64,000 nt of DNA from Edaphochlamys debaryana (Eukaryota > Chlorophyta > Chlorophyceae > Chlamydomonadales). A program made the translations under genes and the position numbers. How positions within the stretch are numbered: the stretch's first letter is position 1; each line of letters begins with the position of its first letter. The stretch spans positions 62,001-126,000 of the forward strand of contig JAEHOE010000202.1 in NCBI GenBank assembly GCA_016858145.1, written 5' to 3'. The notes under the pieces are model-generated. The model did not search any database. It saw nothing but the letters and a program-made list of their open reading frames with translations, and was not told the origin of the DNA. Shown one piece after another: positions 54,764 to 64,000 of the stretch.

Positions 54764-56441
54764 AGGGGGGGCCGCTGGAGGGATGCGTCAGGAAGCGTGG
54801 AGGAGCCGGGGAGCGGCTGATGATGATGAGGGGATGGGCCGCAAGCGGAAGCACCTGGTGTAGGGGGGAGCCGAAGAGGAGGAGGAGGAGGGGCGGAGGC
54901 GGAGGCACGTTGCGTGCAGCTGCCAAAGAGCGGCTGATGAGGAGGAGAGGAGGAAGCGGAAGCACCCGGCGTGGGGCACCCGGCGTGGGGCACCCGGCGA
55001 GAGGCACCCTGGCGCTTGGAAAGAGGAGGAGGACGAGGAGGGACCCGTCGAAGGGTCCCGCGGGCCCCGCCGAGGGGCAGCGGAGGCGGAGTAGCCCAGG
55101 AGGAGCGGCCGCGGAGGGGCCGAGGAGCAGTCTCGTTGCAGCGGCTCGTGAGGAGGGGTGGGCGTGTGAGCTTGATGCCAGGCGGTATTGTAGAGCGAGC
55201 GGCCGAGGAGGGACCGAGTATGCGCTGGGCTGGAGCTGAAGAGGTCTGGCCCCTGAGGAGGAGGCGCCGACTTGGGGGAGGCGTGCAGTGGGCGTTTGTC
55301 CGGGGCGGGATGGAGCAGGACCGTGCCGCCGCTGCAGGGTCGGGGCTGGGAGGCGGCCATGCCTTAGGACTGAGCGACTGACTTCGCCCCCGCCAACCAC
55401 ATAGACCAGGATAGCACAGCTGGCGGAGTCTGGCGGCGTGGCCCCCATGTAGTTCAGCGGCTGAGGGGCTGAAGCTGGGCTGGGTTGGCAGTGAAGAGAA
55501 GGCACTGGCTGGCTGGCGGGCCATCGCTAGTATGGGCTCTAGCGCTAGCGCGTTGTCGTACGTATGGTAGAGGGAGCAGGACGTGGCGGAGTTGAGTGCG
55601 GGTCATCACTTCTTCACTTGTAAGCAACGTGCTTGTCGCCAATGTGACGGGAGCCCTTGGGGATCGGGGCAGGGCGTGCGTGGCATGGCGGCATGCAAGT
55701 GGAAGAGCGGCTCTGGCTACCCATCCCTGCGGTGTAAGGTGCACCTGAGCCTGAACTCTGGGAACACAGGCTTCACACGATCTACGTAGCTGGGGGCGGC
55801 TGCGCAGCCAAGTGGCGGTGGGCTGGGCGAGAGAAGCCAAGGGGGCGGTCGGGTGGGGGGGCCCTGGGGGGCGCCCGCGCGTGCCGACCTGCGTGGCGAC
55901 CCATCACGGGCCGGTGATTAACCCTGCCCTCTCCAGCGCACGAGGCAACTCAGGCGTATACTCGCAGCCATGTAGACGCTCGTAGAGCAAATGCCGTGCC
56001 CAACGAGGCCTTCCCTGGCAAGAGGGGTCGCTCAGGGGTGGCTCCGGGGTCGCGATGAAAGCGGGGCTTTCCCGCTGCGCCTTGCCCACGCAGCTGCAGT
56101 TTGACCCGTGATATACCATCGCTAGGCTGTAGCGGCCCTGCTGCTACCTCCATCGCAAGCTGTCGAGGCCTGGCGCGGCCATCCCTCGGGGGCGTGAGTC
56201 GGCGCTCGCTCAGCTGCACACAGAAGGGCACACAGAAGGGCACCACGAGGGACTGCGGAGAGCATAGATGATACGCCTGCGACCAGCCCTGATGCCACGT
56301 GCTGACCAACGCTCGGCATCCCGTGCCATGCCCGGCTGCCCTCCGCCCCGGCCCCACCAACGGCGCTCCCCTTTGCGACCTTTGCATCCCCGATTCCCAC
56401 GACGCTGCAGATAAGGAGGCCATTAGCAGTGCTGTACAAGC
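54764..56441. other. BUD23 3' UTR with stop-codon copies, then upstream region of the unknown gene
   Basis: GGAAGCACCTGGTGTAG, the last codons and stop of BUD23, is repeated at about 54846-54863, and decayed GAAGCACCCGGCGTGGGG copies follow to about 55000. TGTAA at 55619-55623 is a candidate poly(A) signal. From about 55560 to 56300 the sequence is clearly related to 60430-61100, upstream of the second unknown gene, so it belongs to that duplication unit. Confidence 0.65.
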
Positions 56442-59400
56442 ATGGAGGAAGAACCCGACATGCTCCATAGGGCGTTCAGCGACTTCCAAGAGGATCCCGG
56501 GGACGAACACCTGCTGCCGAGCGGCGTCGCCGACGCGGGGAGCAGCCTGGAAGCTGCCCTGCGGGGACTACTGGGCCCAGAGGGGGGAAGCGTGGCGGCC
56601 GCCGCTGCCGCAGCTGCGGCGGCAGCAGCCGCCGCCGCTGCTGCTGCTGCTGCCGCCGCGGCGCTGGGTGTTGCGCCCGAGTTGGGCAGCGGTGCGCCAC
56701 AGCCGCCCCCGTTGCCGGCGGGTGCTGCAGGCGCTGCAGCCGCCGCGGCAAGCTCCGCCCCATCCCTGTGGCAGGAGGCGGCAGAGGAGCTGCGCAGCTT
56801 CAACCAAGATCCTGATGAGTGGCTGCAGATTTTGCATACGGCGCTGTCCAGCGGCTCTGCTCCTCAGCAGAAGGCCGCCAAGAGGCGCGTGGGGCTCTTG
56901 TTCCTCGGCCTGAAGTTGAGGGACGGGAGCCAGTCCCTGACGGAGGCCGCAAGGGCAGCGCTTGGGGGAGATTGGGCGCCGCCACATGGCTTGCAGCTGG
57001 GCCAGAAAGGGGCTCACCTGCTGCTCTCGAAGAAGCCCGCCAAGTTCAAGAAAGGTGCGGGAGAGGCAGCTGACGGCGTGAAGGGGACGGATAGAACCCT
57101 TGCCTTTGATGCGTGGTGCGAAGGTCGCCTGCGCTGCTAAGGTGCTGCCTCCTCTCCTAATCTCTCAGCCAACCAGTGGCAACGCGGAGTGACAGAGTGC
57201 TGCCAAGCTTGCTTGCTCTCGTTTTGGGCGTCTGAGAGTCGGTTGTACTGCCCCTGCGTCTTTGCCTGCGCTGTGCAGAGCCGTAGCCATAGCCTTGGAA
57301 GCCTGAGGACCGAACCTTTGGCCGCTCCCGCCAAGCTCCTTGCACATCCCAACGGCCTTGTGTACCCTTGTCCCGTGCAGAGTCCGGCAAGCGGGCTGCT
57401 CAGGCGGTGGTGGTGGGGAAGGACGAGTCGGGGACGACCTGGTACCTGGTGACCAGGTACGGCCAGGTGTGCCAGGGCCTCCCGGGCGCCCCCTGCAACC
57501 GCCTGTACCAGCACAAGAAGCAACGTGGTACCTGCCGCTACGAGGGCCACCACTTCTGCCGGGTGAGAGCGTGATACCGGTACCTTGTAACAAGACTCGC
57601 TGCACCCCACAGTCGATTTTTTGCTGAAAGTTGTCGCTGGTGTTGCACCGCGTCTGTACGGCGTCTGTGATATGTGACGAGTTCACCTGCTGACCGCATC
57701 GCTAGTGTTTTACGGCTTCTGTACGGCCCAGGTGTACGGCTTCTCTCTGGCCACGGAGCCGTCGGGCCTGGGCCCGAGTGGGCCCGCAGCGCAGGGCGGG
57801 AGGAGCGGTCGTGGCCGGGGGCCTGCGCCCAAGAAGGTCGGGGAGTCCTTCCGGCACCCCAGCGGCGAGGGGTACATCGACCTGCAGGTACGGCTGCACC
57901 CGCGCGTCGCGGCTTGTGCTGTGTCCTGTACGGCACCGTACGGCAAGGTGACAGCTGGCGGCCCCACCGGTACCTGTAGGTCGTACCCGAGCCCACCGTG
58001 TCCGCATGGCTGACCACCGAGCTGGTCCGGGGCACACCGGTCGTGGAGGGGGCGGGGGAGGATGGGGCGGGGGAGGAGGGGGAGGAGGGGGCGGGCGAGG
58101 AGGGGGAGGAGGGGGAAGAGGGGGCGGGCGAGGAGGGGGAGGAGGAGGGGGAGGAGGCACCGGGAGAGGTGGCTGCAGGCGCGGGTGCTGGGGGCAGCGG
58201 TGCCGGGGCTGCGGGGTCGGGAGCGGGGAGCCCGGCGTCTGCCGGCCCCTCCGCGGCCGCAGCGGCGGCAGCGGATGCGGACGGCGACGGGTCCCCGTCG
58301 AGCAAGGCGGCTCGCCCCGCGCCTCCCCCGTGGGCTGCGGCAAAGGACCGCGTCTTTGGCTTCCTGGAGAGCCTGCCCTCCCGTCCTGCTGAAGCCCTGA
58401 CCGCTGAGATGCTACTGCCGGAGTGGCGGGCCCTCCTCCTGGACGTGGGGCGGGAGCACCTGGTCCGCATGCGCCTCCCCAACGGGCAGTGCCTGGCGCA
58501 CTGGCTGGCCACGCCGCCCACGCACCTGATCGACCCCCGGCCGGAGGGCGAGCCGACGCTGACCGAGGCGGATGCGGACTCGCCCATCACCCAGGAGGTG
58601 GCGGTGGGGCTGATCGAGGTGAGGCTGACCAGAGGGATAGCGGAGGGCGTGCAAATGCTTACCGGTGAAAGGGACGAGGTGAGCAGGCAGCGAGTAGGGA
58701 GCACAAGGGGGTTGTGGGTGCCTCATAGGGCAGAGATGCAAGGGCTCGACCAAGCACGGGGCTGCATGTCTACCGCGGCCTTGCGGGACTCGGCAATCGC
58801 CCTCGATCTCGAGACTGTTCCGACCCACATCGACCCTGCAGGCGGCCGTGGAGGCGGTGGGGCGGGAGGGCTGGCGCCAGCTGCTGACGTGGCAGAACCC
58901 CCTGTGCGAGGCCACGCCGCTCCTCCGCGTGGGGCGGTACGGGCACCGGGTCAGGGTGGTGGAGGCCATGCTACGGCACGCCCCAAGGTGCGCCCTTGGC
59001 CTCGGGTCCCGTCCCGCCTGAACTGCCTCACCAATACCTGCTGCCGCCACGAATGGTTCCGAACTGCCGCAGCACCCATGCTGCACTGTGGGTCACTCGC
59101 GGGACCGGCCTTTCATTCATGTACACCAACCTTATCACCGCCCCTTGCGGTTGGCCCTGCAGGCTGGCCCTCCTGAAGGACTCGGGTCACGCCTGGCTGC
59201 CGTACCACAACGCCTTCCGCTGCGGCCACCGCGCCGCGGGAAAGCTCCTCCTCCGCTACGTCCTGGGCGCCGTCGTCGCTATCCAAGGCGCGGGCGGCGG
59301 CGTGGGTGGCGGCGCGGGCCCCAGCAGTAGTGCGGGCGCGGCGCTGCTGCAGCTGAGCGCATGGCAGGAGCTGTTCTTCTACACGCTCAAGAACAAGCAC

Positions 59401-59796
59401 TTTGTGCGGGAGGGAGGGCACCAGCTGCTGTGCGAGGCAGCGCTGGAGCTGGGCCTGCCGGAGCCGGGGTATCAGCCGGGCCGCGGGCCCGCCGACGGCC
59501 AGGGCGGCCAGCCGGCTGACGTGTCGTGGCTGACTAAGAAGCACGATCAGCAGCGCGGCGCCGCCATGGCGGCGGCAGATGCAGCCGATCTGGCAGACAA
59601 CGGAGCGCCGTGGCAGCCCCTGCCCCTGCCGCAGCCACAGCCGGTGCCGGTGCCGGCCGTGGAGGCTGCCGCCCCGCTCCCTTCGATGGTGGTGGGGCGG
59701 GGCACGGCGGAGGGCGGAGGGCCGCTGCAGGCCGCCGCTGGCACGGGCGCCGCCGCCGCGGCAGCCCTGGCGGCGGCCCTGGCGGGTGCTCCCTAG
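56442..59796 (+). CDS. Unrecognised protein with Cys/His-rich segment, tandem copy 1
   Basis: Exons 56442-57054, 57381-57562, 57732-57887, 57980-58618, 58842-58987 and 59163-59796 join in frame to 789 residues. I do not recognise the family. Visible parts: acidic N-terminus; a poly-Ala run about residues 50-75; a segment about 205-265 with TWYLVTRYGQVCQ, PCNRLYQHKK and GTCRYEGHHFCR that could bind zinc; SAWLTTELVRGTPVV; an acidic Glu-Glu-Gly linker; a highly conserved block (AAKDRVFGFLESLPSR, LLPEWRALLLDVGREHLVRM); a further block (GRYGHRVRVVEAMLRHA, AWLPYHNAFRCGHRAA); and a Pro/Ala-rich tail. No signal peptide or membrane helix. The copy starting at 61284 shares every block. A DNA- or RNA-binding role is only a guess. 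Confidence 0.75.
58045..58165 (+). repeat. Coding GGAGGGGGA-type repeat (acidic linker)
   Basis: Purine-only repeat within exon 4 of the unknown gene encodes repeated Glu-Glu-Gly / Gly-Ala-Gly-Glu. The paralogue has a Gly/Arg-rich linker at this place instead. Confidence 0.95.
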
Positions 59797-61283
59797 GAAG
59801 GAGCGGCCTGAGGCGGCTCTTTGCGCGGCCTCATCCGTTACCGGTCATCGGACGTGTGGGGGACGGGTGTCGCCGAGGGAGGAGGCGAGCAGCCGGCGCC
59901 TGTGGGGGCTGGGGAGGAGTAGGGACACGCTGGCGAGGCGTAGACGTGGGGTGGGCGAAGGCGGGGAGGCGTCGCACCGTGCGTGCCGCTACACAGCTGC
60001 CCCGGGCTGCCTCGTGTGGGCAGAGGATGGAGGAGGTTTCCGGTTGGATCTGGGCTGGCGGTGAACAGGGGGCGGCGCTTGCTGGCAACAGCAGTTGGTT
60101 TGAAGGCCCTTAGCGGCCGGCCGCAACTGTTGGCTGAGGGTGCTTAACAGGTGCTTGATTGCGGGGAGGCTTCAGTGCGGAGTGTGGGGCTCGGGGAAAG
60201 CCCCGGACGATCCTTCTGAATGCTTAGGCATGGCCCTGGGCTGGCACTGGGTGGCCCCGTACCGTAACGGCTGCAGCGGGGGACCGTGGCGATCGGGGTG
60301 AGTGTGGCGTGAAGGGCTCGTAGGGGAGGCAGGAGGCAGTGTCATAGGCTGAAGACTGCAGCTGAGGATGCAGCGCGGCATGCAAGGTAAAGAGCGGCAC
60401 GACAGTGGCAGGCTGCAGATGACGAGGGCGAGGGGCTTTGAGAGTTGAGTGCGGGACCAGGGAGATGAAGTATGGTTTGGGCATGCAGGCATGCTTGCTA
60501 CCCATCCCTGGCGGCCAGTCTTGCAGGTCAAGGGATACCTCTGTCGCAGAAACCGGTGTAAGATGCACCTGACCTCTGGAGACACAGGCTTCCCACGATC
60601 TGCGTAGGTGGGGGCGGCTGCGTAGCCAAGTGGCGGTGGCTGGGCGAGAGAGGCCAAGGAGGCGGGCGGGAAAGGGGCGTGCCGCGTGCCGACCCGCATG
60701 CCGACTCATCACGGGCCGGTGATCAACTCTGAGCTTTCCAACGCACGAGGGAACTCAGGCATATACTGGCAACCATGTAGAACACAACGCAGCAACGGCG
60801 GTGCCCAACAAGGCCTTGCGAGCAACGCACCGTGAGCGGTCTCGCTCAGGGGTCGCGATGAATGCGGGGCTTTCCCGCTGCGCCTTGCCCACCCAGCCTC
60901 AGCTGGACCCGTGATATACCATCGCTAGGCTGTAGCGGCCCTGCTGCTGCCTCCATCGCAATCTGTCGAGGCCTGGCGCGGCATCCGTCGGGTGCGTGAG
61001 TCGGCGCTCGCTCAGCTGCTTGCCTCCAAGCGCCACGAAGGACTACAAACAGCATATATGAGGCACCTGTGACCAGCCCTTGTGCCCCGTGCTGACCAAC
61101 GCTCGGCATCCCGTGCCTTCCTCGCCACCCGCAATGCCACTGAACATTTTGCTGACTGTCCCAGAAATGTTAGCCTCCGCACGCGAAATGCTATGTCCCC
61201 GCGCCAACCATGCCGCCGCAGGGACATCCATATCTCTAAATGGACGGCCTTCAGCAGGGTCCGGCTGGGGGCCGCATGCCGCG
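59797..61283. other. Region between the two unknown genes, including a duplicated 5' flank
   Basis: A TGTAA at 60557-60561 may end copy 1. From about 60430 the sequence matches 55560-56300 at roughly the level of diverged non-coding duplicates. A shared stretch with GTGATATACCATCGCTAGGC (about 56108 and 60911) is a candidate common promoter element. A short frame RCK-HL..SG-TGF-RS-stop is shared at about 55733 and 60554. Confidence 0.55.
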
Positions 61284-64000
61284 ATGGCAGCGGCGGTGGA
61301 GCAAGTGGGGCGGATGAGCTTCGAGGAGCTGGCGGAGGCCGACCTACATGAGGACGAGGACGAGGACGAGTGGCAACAGCTGCTGGCACGGGCCATGGAG
61401 AACGAGCTGGAGCACACGGCGGCTGCCGCTGTGTCCGCCTTTGACGACGACTGCGACGCATGGCTGGTTAACCGGGAGCCTAAGCTTGTCGACTCCACAA
61501 AACCAAGGGAGCAGCACGCTGCCAAGCGTGAGACCGGCATGCTGCTGGGTGGGCTGGAGGACCGGCTTGAGGACAACCAGGCCGGCCGGGCTCAGCCGCT
61601 GCAAGCGGCGACGGCGGCGGCGCTTGAGGCCGACTGGTCTGGGCCGGCGGGCTGGGAGCCGACGCCGTCAAGAGCTCCGCGCGCGACGGGCCCAGCAGCT
61701 GCGGGCCAGGCGGCGGCGGACGAGGCGGCGGCCGCGGACGAGGCGGAGGAGGCCCGGGCGGATGCGCAGCTCAAGGTGCTCACGAAGAAACCCCCGAAGA
61801 TGGTGCCAGGTGACCGTGGGTGCAAGGCCTTACGCTCATGTTATCAAGACTCGTTGATCACACAATTGATGGGCCTCCTTTCCCTCCCATGTCTCACGCT
61901 AGCCCCGCTCTTACTTGTTGTGCGCTGCCCCGCAGAGCACTCGTCCCGCGCGCCGCAGGCCCTGCCCCTGGGGACGGACAGGCGGGGCCGCAGGCGTTAC
62001 GTCGTCACGATCTACCACCTGCGCTGCGCCGGCTGCAAGCGCTGCTACCAGCACGGGATCTTCAGGGGCAAGGGCAAGAACAGGGTGCTGCGGTCCAAGT
62101 CCTGTCGAGTCCAGGGCCACAACTTCTGGCGGGTATGTCCGTCTGGGAAGTCTCATGGCGGGTAATATCGTCTGTGGGCATGGTGACCGGGAGGCTGCCA
62201 AGGCAGTAGCTGGCTGCTTGCTTGCTTGGCTGGGGGTGGCCGTGCGGATAAAAAGACTTCCCTCAGCCACGGCAAACCCGCGACTCTGCGGTCTACCGGC
62301 GTGCTCGCTGACGTGGCCCCTTCTCCGCGCATGCAGGTGAGGCAGTATGTGCTGGCGGTCGCGCCGCGCACCCCGGACGAGCAGGTCCTGGAGGGCTACA
62401 AGGAGCGCACGTGCCGCAACCAGGCCGGCGGGGAGATCGTGCTGTGGGTCCCCGTCCTCCCGGTGGTCTCCGCCTGGCTGACCGTGCAGCTGGTCAAGGG
62501 CACTCCGTTCGTGCCGGAGGCGGGGGCAGAGGGGAGTGGCAGCGCGTCTAGCGCTGCCGGGGCCGACGCCGCAGGGGCAACAGGCTCGGGTTCGGCAGGG
62601 GGGAGCGCGGCGGCGGCGGGGGGTGCGGTGGCGGCCGGGGCAGCTAGCAGCGGGGCAAGGGGAGGCAGGGGACGCGGGGGCCGTGCGGGAGGCGGCCGCC
62701 GGGGACGCGGCGGCCAGGGCCAGCGGGACAACGGAGCGCGGGGTGCAGTTCCGGGTCCGGGAGCGGTTTCGGGGGCGGGGGCGGGAGCGTCGGCCGACCC
62801 CTCCGCAGCAGCAGCCGTAGCCGCAGCAGTGGCAGCCGATGCGGACGGCGACGGGTCCCCTTCGAGCAAGGTGGCGCGTCCGGCGCCTCCCCCGTGGGCT
62901 GCGGCAAAGGACCGCGTCTTTGGCTTCCTGGAGAGCCTGCCCTCCCGCCCGCCTGAAGCCCTGACCGCGGAGGTGCTGCTGCCCGAGTGGCGAGCCCTGC
63001 TCCTGGACGTGGGGCGGGAGCACCTGGTCCGCATGCGCCTCCCCAACGGTCAGTGCCTGGCGCACTGGCTGGCCACGCCGCCCACGCACCTGATCGACCC
63101 CCGGCCGGAGGGCGAGCCGCCGCTGACCGAGGCTGATGCGGACTCGCCCGTCACCCAGGACGTGGCGGTGGGGCTGATCGAGGTGAGGCTGACTTGAAGG
63201 ATAGCGGAGGGTTTGAAGCAGACGCAATGCAGGCGAATAGCGGAGGGTAGCGGAGGGTATGCAGGTGCCTCAGAGATCCCGGGCGAACGGGCCCTACCAA
63301 ACAATACACGGTGTGCCTCTACCATAGCCATGAGTCCCATGTGTGTCTTCCTGCAACTCTCAACATCCCTTGCCCAGCACGGATGCAATGACTACACTGT
63401 CCCTCTGTCACAATGGTCTGCTCAGGTGGCGGCGGCGGTTGTGGGGCCGGGCACCTTCCGCCAGCTCCTGGCCTGCCGGGACCCCATCAGCCACGCCAAT
63501 GCCGTACACCGCGTCATGCGGTACGGCCACCGGGTCAAGGTGGTGGAGGCCATTCTGTCGTACGCCAGCAGGTGCGTGGCATGGCCGTACGTTATGTGTG
63601 CAGATGTCCACCGCGGCACCGGCCCTTGCCTGCCAACGTGTCAGAATTCCTGCTACTGGTGTGCGGATCCCCTGCCTCATGCCGTGATACCCAGTGTCAA
63701 GCCTAGGACGGTTTGGCAGTCGACCGCTTGGGCCTTGCGCCGAGCCCTAGCCCTCGACTATCTGTGCCGCTCCAGCCTAGCGCAGTCACGAGCACTTCCG
63801 TGCCCCCGCCGTGCCCCCTGCCCGTACCGTGTTGCTGCCTCGAACCTGCCTGCCGTTCACATCATTACCTGAGCTCGATCTGTACCTTTCCATGTCCGCA
63901 GGCACGTGCTGCTGACAGAGACCACCAACGCCTGGCTGCCCTACAACAACGGCTTTGGGGCCGAGTGCGGGGCGGCGCGCGGGGCCGCAGCACGGGTGCT
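61284..64000 (+). CDS. Unrecognised protein with Cys/His-rich segment, tandem copy 2 (cut by window end)
   Basis: Exons 61284-61809, 61936-62132, 62337-63182, 63426-63571 and 63902 to beyond 64000 join in frame; at least 605 residues are visible. The start at MAAAVEQVGRMSFEELAE is chosen; an in-frame Met at 61134 is possible. Segment about 176-241 carries RRYVVTIYHLRCAGCKRCYQ and SKSCRVQGHNFWR, matching the Cys/His segment of copy 1. The linker is Gly/Arg-rich (GGRGRGGRAGGGRRGRGG) rather than acidic. The block AAKDRVFGFLESLPSR to VAVGLIE is nearly identical to copy 1 at DNA level. Exon 3 equals copy 1 exons 3 plus 4 without the intron between. The last visible residues (TNAWLPYNNGFGAECG) match the start of copy 1 exon 6. 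Function unknown. Confidence 0.72.

Noticed and set aside
1..64000. tRNA, rRNA, transposon terminal repeats or reverse-transcriptase motifs
   Set aside because: No T-loop-like GTTCGA core in a cloverleaf context, no long terminal repeats and no transposase or polymerase motifs were found by eye; the tandem cyclase and unknown-gene pairs are ordinary segmental duplications.

Overview
The window looks like nuclear DNA of a motile (flagellated) chlorophyte green alga, probably Chlamydomonas/Volvox-like. The DNA is GC-rich, with very intron-dense genes, short exons and C/G-rich introns. Candidate poly(A) signals are of the TGTAA type. Gene content includes a BBSome subunit (cilia) and receptor-type class III nucleotide cyclases of a style I associate with volvocine algae. 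The species cannot be named from the sequence alone. No bacterial, organellar, tRNA, rRNA or CRISPR features were seen. Gene models were built by hand from splice-site phase and protein homology; every model closes in frame.

Layout: (1) 242-733 +, last two exons of a short-chain dehydrogenase. (2) 1975-3943 +, a small four-helix Golgi/COPI-associated membrane protein. (3) 5584-6409 -, a fascin-like beta-trefoil protein. (4) 8916-19423 - and 21842-32073 -, a tandem pair of 32-exon receptor cyclases: signal peptide, solute-binding-protein-like ectodomain, one transmembrane helix, two cyclase domains. (5) 33259-46443 -, a 26-exon, about 2011-residue GRIP golgin. (6) 47663-48457 +, a second fascin-like paralogue, divergent from the golgin. 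(7) 50103-50475 +, BBIP1 (BBS18), followed after only 105 bases by (8) BUD23, the 18S rRNA m7G methyltransferase, 50581-54763 +. (9) 56442-59796 + and 61284-64000+ (cut by the window), a tandem pair encoding a protein family I do not recognise.

The most unusual signal is spread over the whole window. The edges of exons, including the splice site or even the stop codon, are repeated in the neighbouring intron or 3' UTR as decaying tandem copies. The extreme case is a golgin intron holding eleven extra copies of its own splice donor. BUD23 carries one full extra copy of the start of an exon, with its own acceptor and a possible donor.

Functional themes are signalling and cilia (receptor cyclases, BBIP1), Golgi trafficking (golgin, COPI-associated protein) and ribosome biogenesis (BUD23). 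There is no sign that the genes form one pathway; this is ordinary eukaryotic gene order plus two local tandem duplications.
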